Part shown: piece by piece, positions 37,490-47,372 of the stretch | Numbering within the stretch: the stretch's first letter is position 1 | Layout of the letters: each line of letters opens with the position of its first letter | NCBI RefSeq assembly: GCF_006738645.1 | Contig: NZ_AP019700.1 | Span: forward strand, 186,001 to 250,000 | Source: Stella humosa | GTDB lineage: Bacteria > Pseudomonadota > Alphaproteobacteria > ATCC43930 > Allostellaceae | Length of the DNA: 64,000 nt | Direction of reading: 5' to 3' | Made by a program: the position numbers and the translations under genes | The notes under the pieces: generated by a model | Told to the model about the DNA's origin: nothing | Databases searched by the model: none | What the model saw: only the letters and a program-made list of their open reading frames with translations

Positions 37490-38689
37490 ATGTCGGTGTC
37501 AGTGCCGGCGCCTCGGCGGGCGCTTGTCGTCCTCATCACCGGGCTGGTGGCGCTGGGGCCGCTCTCGACCGACCTCTATCTGCCGTCGCTGCCGGCGCTG
37601 ACCCGCGACCTCGGCAGCGACGTCGGCGCGGCCCAGCTCACCCTCAGCCTCTTTCTGGTGGCGTTCGCCTGCTGCCAGCTCGTCTGCGGCCCGTTGTCCG
37701 ACCGTTTCGGGCGGCGGCCGGTCATCCTTGGCGGCACCGTCGTCTATCTGCTGGCCACCGTCGCCTGCATGCTGGCGCCCTCCATGGAGGCGCTGATCGC
37801 CGCCCGCTTCTTCCAGGCGCTGGGGGCCTGCACCGGGCCGGTGCTGGGCCGGGCCATCGTCCGCGACCTCTATGGCCGCGAGGGGGCGGCCCGCGTGCTG
37901 GCCTATGTCGGGGCGGCCATGGCGCTGGCGCCGGCGGTCGGGCCCATCCTGGGCGGCTTCGTCGAGGTCTGGGTCGGCTGGCGCGCCAACTTCGCCCTGC
38001 TCGGCTTCTATGCCGCGGTGATCCTGCTGGGCGTGGTGACGCTGCTGGAGGAGAGCAACCGCCACCCCGACCCGACGGCGCTGGCGCCGCGCCAGCTCGC
38101 CGCCAACTATCTGGGTTTCCTCTCCAGCCGCCGCTACCTCGGCTACGCCGCCACGGTGGCGCTGGGTTATTGCGGGCTCTTCGCCTTCATCTCGGGCTCC
38201 GCCCATGTCCTGATCGAGGTGGTGGGCCTGTCGCCCGACCGCTACGGGTTCTGCTTCGCGGCCTTCGTGGTCGGCTATGCCACCGGCACGACGCTGGCGG
38301 GCCGGCTGACCCAACGGCTCGGTATCGACCGCATGATCGCGCTGGGGGCCGGCATCGCCTGCGCGGGCGGGCTCGCCATGGCGGCGCTGGCCTGGGGCCG
38401 GGTCGAGACGGTGGCGGCGATCGTCGGCCCCTCGGTCGTCTACATGGTGGGCGTCGGCATGGTCTTCCCCAATGCCCAGGCGGGCGCCATGGGGCCGTTC
38501 CCGACCAAGGCGGGGGCAGCGGCCGCCCTGGTCGGCTTCTTGCAGATGGCGACGGCGGCCGCGGTCGGCATCGCGGTCGGCCATGCCTTCGACGGGACCT
38601 CGATCCCGATGGCGACGGCGATCGGCGTGGCCGGGGTGGGGCTGGTGGTGGTACGGCTGGCCCTGCTGGGCCGGGAAGGCACGCCTTGA
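37490..38689 (+). CDS. Bcr/CflA family multidrug efflux MFS transporter, copy 2
   Basis: A 399-aa paralogue of the preceding pump with STDLYLPSLPALTRDLGSD and the loop GPLSDRFGRRPVILGG. The ATG at 37490 lies 7 bp after the first gene's stop codon; an in-frame ATG at 37469 would overlap that gene by 14 bp and is equally possible. Tandem copies of the family diverge enough (about 40% by eye) to suggest different substrates or a heteromeric role. A Pot-type ABC operon follows 109 bp later. Confidence 0.9.
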   Translation: MSVSVPAPRRALVVLITGLVALGPLSTDLYLPSLPALTRDLGSDVGAAQLTLSLFLVAFACCQLVCGPLSDRFGRRPVILGGTVVYLLATVACMLAPSMEALIAARFFQALGACTGPVLGRAIVRDLYGREGAARVLAYVGAAMALAPAVGPILGGFVEVWVGWRANFALLGFYAAVILLGVVTLLEESNRHPDPTALAPRQLAANYLGFLSSRRYLGYAATVALGYCGLFAFISGSAHVLIEVVGLSPDRYGFCFAAFVVGYATGTTLAGRLTQRLGIDRMIALGAGIACAGGLAMAALAWGRVETVAAIVGPSVVYMVGVGMVFPNAQAGAMGPFPTKAGAAAALVGFLQMATAAAVGIAVGHAFDGTSIPMATAIGVAGVGLVVVRLALLGREGTP

Positions 38690-38798
38690 CGGTAGAGGCC
38701 GGGCATTCCTACCATCGGGACAAGAAACTGGTGCCGCGACGGACGGGGAGACGGATGCGCACGACGGGGAAACGGCAGCCGCGCGCGGCTGCCGGCAA

Positions 38799-39617
38799 AT
38801 GACCATTCAGCTCGCCCGCTACTGGCGGCGCGCGGCGCTCTATGCCGTCGTGGTGCTCGTCTATCTCTTCATCCTGACGCCGGTGATCTTCATCGGCTGG
38901 ATCAGCTTCTTCAGCAACGAGATCATCTCGTTCCCGCCCGAAGGCTACACGCTGCGCTGGTTCTCCAACGTCTGGCAGCAGCGGGTGTTCGCGCGCGGCT
39001 TCATGATGAGCCTGCAGGTGGCCTTCATCGCCATGCTGATCGGCGTGTCGCTCGGCACGCTGGCCTCGATCGCGCTCGTCCGCTACCGCTTCCCGGGGCG
39101 CGAGACGATCAACATGCTGCTGCTGTCGCCCCTGATCGTGCCCGGCATCGTCGCCGGCACCGCGCTCTACATCTTCTACATCGAGATCGACAACTACATG
39201 GAGTGGCGGCTCCAGGCGACGCTGGAAGGCCTCGTCCTGGCCCACGTCATGCTGACCATCCCCTGGACCGTGCGGCTGATCACCGCCAGCCTCGTCGGCA
39301 TCGACCGCTCGGTCGAGGATGCGGCGATGAACCTGGGCGCCAACCGCTGGACGACGTTCCGCCGCGTCACCTTCCCGATGATGCGGGCGGGGCTGGTGGC
39401 AGCCGCGCTCTTCAGCTTCATCACCTCGTTCGAGAACCTGGAGCTGACGCTGCTGCTGGTCGGGCCGGGGCGGACGACGCTGCCGATCGCCATCCTCCAG
39501 TACCTGGAATTCAAGGTCGACCCGACGATCGCGGCCGTGTCCTTCATCCAGATCGTCCTCATCGGTGCCCTGATGCTGATCACCGATTGTTTCGTGAAGC
39601 TGAGCCGGGTGGTGTAG
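38799..39617 (+). CDS. spermidine/putrescine-type ABC transporter permease (PotC-like)
   Basis: A 272-aa permease with six helices. WISFFSNEIISFPPEGYTLRWF in the first loop and the EAA loop VEDAAMNLGANRWTTFRRVTFPMM are typical of PotC. It is the first gene of a five-gene unit: permease, ATPase, binding protein, second permease and gamma-glutamyltransferase. Four bases separate it from the ATPase gene. The substrate of the system is not certain. Confidence 0.9.
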   Translation: MTIQLARYWRRAALYAVVVLVYLFILTPVIFIGWISFFSNEIISFPPEGYTLRWFSNVWQQRVFARGFMMSLQVAFIAMLIGVSLGTLASIALVRYRFPGRETINMLLLSPLIVPGIVAGTALYIFYIEIDNYMEWRLQATLEGLVLAHVMLTIPWTVRLITASLVGIDRSVEDAAMNLGANRWTTFRRVTFPMMRAGLVAAALFSFITSFENLELTLLLVGPGRTTLPIAILQYLEFKVDPTIAAVSFIQIVLIGALMLITDCFVKLSRVV

Positions 39618-39621
39618 GGCC

Positions 39622-40704
39622 ATGTCGCAAGTAACGCTCCGCCATCTCGCCAAGCGCTTCGGTAGCGTGGCCGCCGTCGACGACGTCGATCTCGAGGTCC
39701 GCGAGGGCGAACTGGTGGCGCTGCTGGGCCCGTCCGGCTGCGGCAAGACCACGACCTTGCGCATGATCGCGGGCTTCATCGCCGCCAGCAGCGGGCAGAT
39801 CCTGATCGGCGACAAGGACGTGACCCACCTGCCGCCCTATCGCCGCAACACCGGCATGGTGTTCCAGGGTTACGCGCTCTTCCCGCACATGACGGTCTTC
39901 CAGAACGTCGCCTTCGGGCTGGAGATGCGGCGCGTGTCCAAGGCCGACATCGCGCCGCGCGTGGCAGAGGCCCTGCGCCTGGTGCAGCTGGGCCACCTGG
40001 GCGACCGCCTGCCGCGCCAACTTTCGGGCGGGCAGCAGCAGCGGGTCGCGCTTGCCCGGGCGCTGGTGATCCGGCCGGAGGTCTTCCTGCTCGACGAGCC
40101 GCTCTCCAACCTCGATGCCAAGCTGCGGCTCAGCGTGCGCATCGAGATCCGCCAGCTCCAGCAGTCGCTGGGCCTCACCACGGTCTTCGTCACCCACGAC
40201 CAGGAGGAGGCGCTGACCCTGGCCGACCGGCTGGTGGTGATGAGCCAGGGCCGGGTGCAGCAGATCGGCAGCCCGACCGAGCTCTACGAGCGCCCGGCCA
40301 ACCATTTCGTGGCCGACTTCATCGGCCGCTCGAACTTCCTGGAGGGGACGGTGACCGCCCCCGGCCATTTCCGCACCAAGGGCGGGCTCGACGTCGCCTT
40401 CGCCGATACCGGGGCTGGCCCGCGCGGCGCCGGCGTGCTGGCGATCCGGCCCGAGAAGGCGAGCCTCCAGGCCGGCGATGCGGCCGGGCCGAACGCCTTT
40501 GCCGCCCAGGTTTCCTTCGTGACCTATCTGGGGTCGGCGACCGAGGTGCGCGCCCGCCTGGCGTCGGGCGAGGAGGTGACGGTGACCCAGCCCAACGCGA
40601 CGCCGGTCGACGACCCGCGGCGGGCGACGGCTGCCCTGGCGGTCGGCACGCCCGTCACCGTCTCGTGGCCGCCGGCCGCCGCCCTGTTGCTGGCACCGCC
40701 CTGA
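39622..40704 (+). CDS. spermidine/putrescine-type ABC transporter ATPase (PotA-like)
   Basis: A 360-aa ABC ATPase: Walker A GPSGCGKTT, Q-loop FQGYALFPHM, signature LSGGQQQRVALARAL, Walker [14 protein letters not shown]-loop VTHDQEEA, then a TOBE domain. It belongs to the PotA/FbpC group. It energises the two permeases encoded on either side in the operon. Confidence 0.95.
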   Translation: MSQVTLRHLAKRFGSVAAVDDVDLEVREGELVALLGPSGCGKTTTLRMIAGFIAASSGQILIGDKDVTHLPPYRRNTGMVFQGYALFPHMTVFQNVAFGLEMRRVSKADIAPRVAEALRLVQLGHLGDRLPRQLSGGQQQRVALARALVIRPEVFLLDEPLSNLDAKLRLSVRIEIRQLQQSLGLTTVFVTHDQEEALTLADRLVVMSQGRVQQIGSPTELYERPANHFVADFIGRSNFLEGTVTAPGHFRTKGGLDVAFADTGAGPRGAGVLAIRPEKASLQAGDAAGPNAFAAQVSFVTYLGSATEVRARLASGEEVTVTQPNATPVDDPRRATAALAVGTPVTVSWPPAAALLLAPP

Positions 40705-40762
40705 GCGGCGGGCCCCCCGCGTGCAAGACAAGCCGTAGAACGACTGGGAACGGGAGAGCGAA

Positions 40763-41815
40763 ATGAGCGCAATCGAACGGGTGAGCAAGATGCGTCTGAC
40801 GCGCCGCGGTTTCATGGCGGGAACCGGGGCGGCTGCCCTGGCCGCCGGCTTCCCGATGCCGGCCCTGGCCAAGGGGCCGGTGGTCGTCGGCACGTGGGGC
40901 GGCGACTACCAGGAACTGCTGACCGCCAACTTCGAGAAGCCGGTCCTGGAGAAGAAGGGGATCGAGGTCATCCACGACGTCGGCAATGCCCCGCCGCGCA
41001 AGACCAAGCTGCTGGCCGAGCGCGCGAGCCGCCGCGGCACGCTGGACGTGGCGTGCCTGTCCGACATCGACATGTACGAGATGTCGCAGCAGGGCCTGTT
41101 CGACGATGTCGACATGGAGCGGGTGCCGAACGCCAAGAACATCATCAAGGCGCTGGGCAAGAAGTACGCGATCCCGCACATCTATAGCGGCAAGGTGCTG
41201 GTCTATAACCCGTCCAAAATGAGCCCGACCTCCTTCGCGGACTTCATCGACCCGAAATACAAGGGCCGGATCGGTTTCGCCGACGGGCTCTACATGCAGG
41301 TGATCGAATCCGCCGCGCTCATCAATGGCGGCAGCATGTCGAACTACGAGCCGGCCAAGGCCGCCCTGACCGAGCTGAAGAAGCACGATCCCAAGGTCTA
41401 CCCCTCGAACGAGACCCTGGCCGCCGCCCTGAAGAGCGAGGAGGTGTGGGCGACCGTGATGTGGCGCGCCCGCGGCTTCATGTGGAAGAAGGCCGGCATC
41501 CCGCTCGCCACGATCGCGCCAAAGGAAGGCACGACGCCGATCATCTTCGATGCGGCCGTGGCCAAGAACGGCCAGAACAAGGCCAACGGCTGGGCCTATC
41601 TGGACGCCATGCTTGATCCTGGCGGGCAGGTGCTGTTCGCCGACCGCATGGGCTATGTGCCGACGGTGAGCAATGCCAAGCTGCCGGAGGAGCTGGCCAA
41701 GGAGATCGGCTTCACCGAGGCCGAGCAGGCGAAGTTCAACACGCTCGACTACGACTACGTCGCCAAGAACAACGCCAGCCTGCTGGAGTGGTGGAACAAG
41801 AGCTTCAAGGGCTGA
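40763..41815 (+). CDS. periplasmic polyamine-type substrate-binding protein (PotD-like), Tat signal
   Basis: A 350-aa binding protein of the PotD/extracellular solute-binding family 1. The N-terminus carries a twin-arginine signal (LTRRGFMAGTGAAALAAG, R14-R15; cleavage near ALA-KG), so it may be exported folded. VGTWGGDYQELL, LDVACLSDIDMYEM and IPHIYSGKVLVYN are family traits. GGGAGAGCG precedes the ATG at 40763. With the adjacent gamma-glutamyltransferase, the ligand could be a gamma-glutamyl compound or polyamine. Confidence 0.9.
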   Translation: MSAIERVSKMRLTRRGFMAGTGAAALAAGFPMPALAKGPVVVGTWGGDYQELLTANFEKPVLEKKGIEVIHDVGNAPPRKTKLLAERASRRGTLDVACLSDIDMYEMSQQGLFDDVDMERVPNAKNIIKALGKKYAIPHIYSGKVLVYNPSKMSPTSFADFIDPKYKGRIGFADGLYMQVIESAALINGGSMSNYEPAKAALTELKKHDPKVYPSNETLAAALKSEEVWATVMWRARGFMWKKAGIPLATIAPKEGTTPIIFDAAVAKNGQNKANGWAYLDAMLDPGGQVLFADRMGYVPTVSNAKLPEELAKEIGFTEAEQAKFNTLDYDYVAKNNASLLEWWNKSFKG

Positions 41816-41847
41816 GGCGGTAGCATGGGCAAGGACGGGGATATCCG

Positions 41848-42723
41848 GTGAGCGTCGTCATCGAAGAAGCGGCCGGCGGGCGGCGGCGCTCGATCGCGCC
41901 GGCCCTGGTCGGGCCGGCGACGATCCTGGTCATCCTCGTCCTCGTCATCCCGATGGCGATCCTGTTCCGGTACAGCCTGAACCAGTTCGTCCCCGGCAAG
42001 TTCATGGTCGAGGCGGTGACGGTGGAGAACTACGTCAAGTTCTTCACCGACGCCTATTATCTCAAGGTCCTGTGGACCACCATCCAGGTGGCCGTGGCCT
42101 GTACCATCATCAGCCTGACGCTGGCATTTCCGGTCGCCTATTTCCTGGCCCGCACCACCAGCCGCTTCAAGAGCCTGCTGGTCATCCTGGCGGTCTTCCC
42201 GCTGATGGTGGGCAACGTCGTGCGGGCGGCGGGCTGGATGGTGGTGCTGGGCAACGAGGGGGTGGTGAACGCGCTGCTGCGCTGGGCCGGCGTGATCGCC
42301 GAGCCGATCAAGCTGCTCTACACGCCGACCGCGGTCGTCATCGGCATCATCGCGGTCGTCCTGCCCTACATGATCCTGACCCTGCAGAGCGTGCTGGAGG
42401 GCATCGACTATTCGGTCGAGGAGGCTGCCCTCAACCTCGGCGCCAAGCCGTCGACCACCTTCTTCCGGATCGTCCTGCCGCTGGCGATGCCGGGCGTGCT
42501 GGCCGGCACGGTGCTGGTCTTCATCCTCTGCATGAATGCCTATGCCACGCCCGTGCTGCTGGGCGGGCCGCAGTTCAAGATGATGGCGCCCGCCCTCTAC
42601 GACCAGATCGCGCGCTCGACCAACTGGCCGTTCGGCGCCGCACTCGCCTTCGTGCTGATGACGACGACGCTGACGCTGACTATCCTGTCGACGATCTTCC
42701 TGCAGCGGCGCATCCGCCGCTGA
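41848..42723 (+). CDS. spermidine/putrescine-type ABC transporter permease (PotB-like)
   Basis: A 291-aa permease with six helices. The opening helix LVGPATILVILVLVIPMAILF and the EAA loop VEEAALNLGAKPSTTFFRIVLPLAMPG fit PotB. The start is a GTG at 41848 after GGACGGGG. Its 3' end contains three 14-16 bp tandem repeats that include the TGA stop codon; the gamma-glutamyltransferase gene begins right after them. Confidence 0.92.
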   Translation: MSVVIEEAAGGRRRSIAPALVGPATILVILVLVIPMAILFRYSLNQFVPGKFMVEAVTVENYVKFFTDAYYLKVLWTTIQVAVACTIISLTLAFPVAYFLARTTSRFKSLLVILAVFPLMVGNVVRAAGWMVVLGNEGVVNALLRWAGVIAEPIKLLYTPTAVVIGIIAVVLPYMILTLQSVLEGIDYSVEEAALNLGAKPSTTFFRIVLPLAMPGVLAGTVLVFILCMNAYATPVLLGGPQFKMMAPALYDQIARSTNWPFGAALAFVLMTTTLTLTILSTIFLQRRIRR

Positions 42724-42764
42724 ATCTCCCGGCACCTGATTCCCCAATACCTGATTGCCAGCAC
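42720..42764 (+). repeat. three-unit tandem repeat across the permease stop codon
   Basis: Units 42720-42735, 42736-42750 and 42751-42764 each begin CTGA[AT]T and end [AC]AC. The TGA in unit 1 is the stop codon of the PotB-like gene. Periods are 16, 15 and 14 bp, so later TGA triplets are not in frame. Confidence 0.82.
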
Positions 42765-42779
42765 CCCGGAGGGGCTTCG

Positions 42780-44384
42780 ATGGAACGAGGCATGGTCGTG
42801 GCGCCGCAGAACGATGCGGCGGAGGTCGGCGCGCGCATATTCCTGGCCGGCGGCAACGCCGTCGACGCGGCGGTCGCGACCGCGTTCGCTCAGGGCGTCA
42901 TGGACCAGATGATGTGCGGCATGGCCGGCTTCGGCGCGGCCCATGTCTATCTGCCCAAGCAGGGCGTGCATGCGGTCATCAACTTCTTCTCCAAGGCGCC
43001 GCTGGCCGTGCGCCCCGACATGTGGCGCGACATCCTGGAATACGAGACGCGCGACGGCTTCGGCTTCGTGCTGAAGGGCCGGGTGAACGACCTGGGCTAC
43101 CAGTCGGTGGCCGTGCCCGGCACCGTCGCCGGCCTGCACGGCATGCACAGCCTCTATGGCCGGCTGCCCTGGGCCGACGTGGTGCTGCCGGCCGCCCGCA
43201 TCGCCGAGGAGGGCTATCGCATCACGCCCGCCGTCCATGACTACTGGACGAAGATCGAGAACATGGGCCGGGTCGAGATCATCGACCGCCTGCGCTTCAC
43301 GCCGGAATATGCCTCGCTCTTCTTCGATGGCGAGGGCGTGCCGCTGCGCCCGGGCACCAAGGTCAGCAACCCCGACTATGGCCGCAGCCTGCGCGCCGTC
43401 GCGGCCGATGGCCCGGCCGCCTTCTATCGCGGCGCCATGGCCGACGCGATCGCGGCCGATTTCGCCGCCCGAGGCGGCCTGCTGGCCAAGGCCGACCTGG
43501 AGACCTACGAGGCGGAATGGACGCCGCCCATCTGGGGCAGCTATCGCGGCCTGCGCGTGGCCTCCAACCCGCCGCCCGGCTGCGGCGCCATGCTGCTGCG
43601 CATGTTGCACATCCTGGAGCATTTCGACCTGAAGGCGCTGGGCTTCAACACGCCCGAATACATCCGCGTCGTGGCCGAGGCGATGAAGCGCGCCCAGATC
43701 GTCAAGGACCGCGACATCGGCGACCCCCACTTCGTCGACATCCCGGCCGAGGCGATCTTCGACCGCGAGGCCGCCCGTGCCGATGCCGAGGCGATCCGCC
43801 GGGGCGAGGTGGCGAAGGTGCCGCGCGCGTCGACGGTAGAGGGGGCCGACACCACCCATCTCTGCACGCTGGACGCCGATGGCAACACCGTCACCATGAC
43901 CCACACGCTGGGCATGCAGTCGGGCGTCATCACCCCCGGCCTGGGCTTCATGTACAATGGCGCCATGGCGATGTTCGACCCGCGGCCCGGCCGGTCGCAG
44001 TCGCTGGCGCCCAACAAGCGCCGGGTCAGCTCGCTGGCACCGACGATCCTCTTCAAGGGCGACGACCCGTTCCTCATCCTGGGCGCCCCCGGCGGTTCGA
44101 ACATCCCGATGGGCATCCTCCAGGTGATCCTGAACGTGGTCGACCACGGCATGTCGGTGGTCGAGGCGGTGAACGCGCCGCGCTTCTCGGCCACGGGCGA
44201 CGCCATCGACGTCGCCTCGCGCATCCCGGTCATGACCTGCGAGGCGCTGGGCGCGATGGGCTACCAGACCATCCGCAGCGTCCTGCCCTACATTTGCGCC
44301 CGCGTGCACGCGATCATGGTCGATGGCGACCAGGTCACCGGCGGCGCCGACCCGTCGACGGGCGGCTCCATCCTGACCGTGTAG
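42780..44384 (+). CDS. ggt: gamma-glutamyltransferase
   Basis: A 534-aa Ntn-hydrolase. The catalytic Thr is T358 in DTTHLCTLDADGN; self-cleavage there would give a large and a small subunit. GGNAVDAAVATAF near the start, FMYNGAMAMFDPRPG and ILGAPGGSNIP are further family motifs. No signal peptide is visible, unlike periplasmic GGT, so it probably acts in the cytoplasm on gamma-glutamyl compounds. Being the last gene after a Pot-type ABC transporter, it most likely processes what that transporter brings in. The ATG at 42780 follows the GGAGGGG at 42768. Confidence 0.92.
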   Translation: MERGMVVAPQNDAAEVGARIFLAGGNAVDAAVATAFAQGVMDQMMCGMAGFGAAHVYLPKQGVHAVINFFSKAPLAVRPDMWRDILEYETRDGFGFVLKGRVNDLGYQSVAVPGTVAGLHGMHSLYGRLPWADVVLPAARIAEEGYRITPAVHDYWTKIENMGRVEIIDRLRFTPEYASLFFDGEGVPLRPGTKVSNPDYGRSLRAVAADGPAAFYRGAMADAIAADFAARGGLLAKADLETYEAEWTPPIWGSYRGLRVASNPPPGCGAMLLRMLHILEHFDLKALGFNTPEYIRVVAEAMKRAQIVKDRDIGDPHFVDIPAEAIFDREAARADAEAIRRGEVAKVPRASTVEGADTTHLCTLDADGNTVTMTHTLGMQSGVITPGLGFMYNGAMAMFDPRPGRSQSLAPNKRRVSSLAPTILFKGDDPFLILGAPGGSNIPMGILQVILNVVDHGMSVVEAVNAPRFSATGDAIDVASRIPVMTCEALGAMGYQTIRSVLPYICARVHAIMVDGDQVTGGADPSTGGSILTV

Positions 44385-44413
44385 GCCGGCCTCTCGCCAA
44401 GGCCGTCGCCCGT

Positions 44414-45838
44414 CTATTGGGGGGCGGCGGCCCCCTCGGCGATCGGCAGGCGCAGCCGGAAGACGGTGCCGCTGGCGTCGCTGCGCACCAGGGTGGCATC
44501 GCCGCCATGGGCGCGCATCAGTTCGCGGGCGATGGCCAGGCCCAGGCCCGTGCCGCCGCTGCGGCCGGCGCCGGCGAAGGGCTGGAACAGGTTGGCGATC
44601 GCCTTGGGCGGCAGGCCCGGCCCGTCGTCGGTGACGGAGATCATGGTCTGCCCGCCTTCCACGGTCGCTGTCACGGTGACGCGGGCGGCACCGGCGGCCG
44701 CGGCGTTGTGGCCCAGGTTCGACAGCACGCGGAAGATGAGGTCGCGGTCGGCCTCGATCTCCAGCGCCGGGTCGACCGCGTTCTCCAGCGTGAATTCCCG
44801 CCCGTTCGGCGCCGACAGGATCGGCTTCAGCTCCTCCACCAGCGCGGCCAGGGCAAAGCGGCTGCGCTTCAGCAGCGGCCCGCCCTCGCGCGCGAAGTCC
44901 AGCGTGCGCTGGCAGAGCTGGACGGCGCGGTCGATGGCCGCCATCAGGGTCGGCGACACGCGCCGCACGTCGGGGTCGTCGCTGCCGCTCAGCCGGTCCG
45001 ACAGCAGGCTGACGGTGGTCAGGATATTGCGCAGGTCGTGGTTGATGCGGGTCACCGCCTCGCCCAGGGCGGCCAGGCGCGCGCGCTGGCGCAGGGCCTG
45101 GCGCACGGTCGCTTCCATCGCCGCCAGCTCGCGGCGGACCAGGCCGATCTCGTCGCTGCGCGCCGATGGCGCCTCGGACCGGCTGGCGTCCTCGGGGTTC
45201 TCCTTGAAGCGGATCATGCTGCGCGCGATCTCGCGCAGCGGCCGCACGATCATCCAGCGCAGCGTGACGAAGATGAGGGCGGCGGTCAGGAACGAGATCA
45301 GCAGCGACAGGCCGAGAATGCGCCACGAGAAGGCGATCATGGCCCGGCGCAGGGGGGCCTCGTCGATCAGCAGGTCGACCCGGCCGCCGACCAGGCTGGG
45401 GGCGTTGGCCTTCACCCACAGCACCCGCTCGCCGCCATGGATCAGCGTGCCGAAGGCGTCCGATATCAGCGTGAAGAAGCCGGGGTCGCGCAGGTCGAGC
45501 GACACGTCCATCGCCGGCGGCATGTCGCGGAAGATGCCGCGGCGCACGCTGGTGGCGGTCGGCGGCACGACGATCGCGTGCGCCCCCACTTGGTCCAGCA
45601 GGCGGTTGGCCAGCTCCACCGTGACGGAGGCGTCGGGCGTGGCTTCCAGCGCGATGACGGTAAGCTGGGCCGCACTCACCCGCTGCTCCAGCCAGTCGAC
45701 GCGGAAGCGGGCGACCGACGGGGCATAGACGAACACCTCCACCAGCATGACGAAGAAGACCGTCATCACCAGCAGCCGGCTCGACAGGCCGGTGACCGGG
45801 CCCATCCGGCCGGGCTTGCGCAGCAGGCGGGCCAGCAT
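44414..45838 (-). CDS. sensor histidine kinase without adjacent response regulator
   Basis: A 474-aa membrane kinase. The first helix is at about 19-40 (LLVMTVFFVMLVEVFVYA), then a periplasmic sensor of about 145 residues, a second helix (about 190-215), a HAMP region (RPLREIARSM), the H-box with H267 in RINHDLRNILTT, and a GHKL ATPase with N-box LGHNAAAAG, DDGPGLP and GGTGLGLAI. The HDLRN form is typical of HisKA_2/HWE-near groups. No response regulator is adjacent. It shares an A with the stop codon of the disulfide reductase (TGATG), implying the reductase influences or reports on what this kinase senses. Confidence 0.92.
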   Translation of the reverse strand: MLARLLRKPGRMGPVTGLSSRLLVMTVFFVMLVEVFVYAPSVARFRVDWLEQRVSAAQLTVIALEATPDASVTVELANRLLDQVGAHAIVVPPTATSVRRGIFRDMPPAMDVSLDLRDPGFFTLISDAFGTLIHGGERVLWVKANAPSLVGGRVDLLIDEAPLRRAMIAFSWRILGLSLLISFLTAALIFVTLRWMIVRPLREIARSMIRFKENPEDASRSEAPSARSDEIGLVRRELAAMEATVRQALRQRARLAALGEAVTRINHDLRNILTTVSLLSDRLSGSDDPDVRRVSPTLMAAIDRAVQLCQRTLDFAREGGPLLKRSRFALAALVEELKPILSAPNGREFTLENAVDPALEIEADRDLIFRVLSNLGHNAAAAGAARVTVTATVEGGQTMISVTDDGPGLPPKAIANLFQPFAGAGRSGGTGLGLAIARELMRAHGGDATLVRSDASGTVFRLRLPIAEGAAAPQ

Positions 45839-47250
45839 CAGCCGAGCCGTTGCAGCAGGCGCACGAGCCAGCGGGTGCGCCGGCCGTAGAGGGTGGGGGT
45901 GAAGAAGCTGCCGGCCGCCCGACGCCCGGCCTCGCCCAGGGTGGGGTAGGGCGCGATCATGCCAGCCATGGCGCCGATGCCCAGGCCCCGGCCGACGGCC
46001 AGGATCCAGGGCTGGATCAGCTCGCCCGCATGGGCGGCGGCGATGCCCGCCCCCAGCACCCGGCCGCGACGGTCGGTCACGATCTTCACCAGCCCCTCGG
46101 TCCGGCCCTCGGCGCGGGCGCGGTCGTTGTCGGCCATGGTCGCGCGCAGCACCCGGACCTCGCGGCCCTGGGCGCGCGCCGTCGCCTCCGACAGGCCGAC
46201 CTGGGCCAGCTCGGGTTCGGTATAGGTGGCCCACGGCACGGCGCGATCGCAGGCGCGGGCCGGCCAGCGGAAAAGGGCGTTGCGCAGCACGATGCCGGCT
46301 TGATAGCCCGCCATGTGGGTGAATTGGTAGCCGCCGATGACGTCGCCCAGCGCGAAGATCCGGCGATTGCCGGTCCGCAGCCGGCGGTCGACGGCAATTC
46401 CGCCAGCCGAGAAGGCGATGCCGGCCCGCTCCAGGTCGAGGCCCGCCACGGTGGGACGGCGCCCGGCCGCCACCAGCAGGTGGCTGCCCGCGACTCGCAC
46501 GCCGTCCGCGGTCGTCACGACGATCTCTTCGCCGTCCATGGCGACGGTCGCCGCGCGCGCGCCCTCGTGGATGGCCATCCCCTCGGCCAGCAGCCGATCG
46601 CGGACGACGGCCACCAGCTCGGCGTCGTCGCGCGGCAGGATGGTGGTCCCCTGCAGCACGGTCACCCGGCTGCCGAGGCGGCCGAAGGCCTGGGCCAGCT
46701 CGATACCGACCGGCCCGCCGCCGATCACCAGCAGGTGCCGGGGCAGGGCGGGGCAGTCGAAGATGGTCTCGTTGGTCATGTAGGGCACGCCGTCCAGACC
46801 CGGGATCTGCGGCACCAGCGGGGTGGAGCCGGTGGCGATGACGAAGCGCCTGGCCCGCACCGTCCGGCCACCGGCCTCGACCGTGTCGGGGCCGGTGAAG
46901 CGCGCCGCGGCCTGGAGGACGGTCACGCCTAGCCCCTCGAAGCGGGCGACCGAATCGTGCGGGGCGATGGCGGCGATGGTGGCCCGCACATGGGCGCACA
47001 CGCGCTCGAAATCGACGGCGACCGGGCCGGCATCGACCCCCAGCCGGGCGGCATGGCCGATGCCGGCGGCGGCATGGGCCGCGGCCAGCAGGGCCTTGGA
47101 CGGCACGCAGCCGAAATTCAGGCAGTCGCCGCCCATCAGGCCTTTCTCGATCAGCACCGTGCGCGCGCCCATCTGGGCGGCACCCGCGGCGACGCTGAGC
47201 CCGCCGGAGCCGCCGCCGATGACGCAGATGTCCGCGGCAATGCCATCCAT
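45838..47250 (-). CDS. FAD-dependent pyridine nucleotide-disulfide oxidoreductase (dihydrolipoyl dehydrogenase/MerA-like)
   Basis: A 470-aa flavoprotein disulfide reductase. The FAD motif [15 protein letters not shown], the redox-active pair in [13 protein letters not shown], the NAD motif [13 protein letters not shown] and the FALGDVIGG stretch are all present. The C-terminal HPT...E site of dihydrolipoyl dehydrogenase reads PYPTLGE, so the usual active-site His is Tyr; this form occurs in non-lipoyl members. The start chosen is the ATG at 47250 with GGAGACC upstream; earlier in-frame starts exist at 47268 and 47307. It is translationally coupled to the histidine kinase gene. Confidence 0.9.
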   Translation of the reverse strand: MDGIAADICVIGGGSGGLSVAAGAAQMGARTVLIEKGLMGGDCLNFGCVPSKALLAAAHAAAGIGHAARLGVDAGPVAVDFERVCAHVRATIAAIAPHDSVARFEGLGVTVLQAAARFTGPDTVEAGGRTVRARRFVIATGSTPLVPQIPGLDGVPYMTNETIFDCPALPRHLLVIGGGPVGIELAQAFGRLGSRVTVLQGTTILPRDDAELVAVVRDRLLAEGMAIHEGARAATVAMDGEEIVVTTADGVRVAGSHLLVAAGRRPTVAGLDLERAGIAFSAGGIAVDRRLRTGNRRIFALGDVIGGYQFTHMAGYQAGIVLRNALFRWPARACDRAVPWATYTEPELAQVGLSEATARAQGREVRVLRATMADNDRARAEGRTEGLVKIVTDRRGRVLGAGIAAAHAGELIQPWILAVGRGLGIGAMAGMIAPYPTLGEAGRRAAGSFFTPTLYGRRTRWLVRLLQRLG

Positions 47251-47343
47251 GCCCGATTTGGTCTCCATGCCGGCCCGCGGTAGCATCATCGGGCGGGTGG
47301 AAGCCACTCACCTTCCCGTCATGGCTGCGGGGCCGCTCTTGCG

Positions 47344-47372
47344 TTGACTTGCCCCGGTCGCTCCCGTATAAG
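47344..47372 (+). promoter_or_regulatory. sigma-70-type promoter for rpmH
   Basis: TTGACT (47344-47349) and TATAAG (47367-47372) are separated by 17 bp, close to consensus, and lie 45 bp before the rpmH start. This is the best promoter by eye in the window. Confidence 0.75.
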
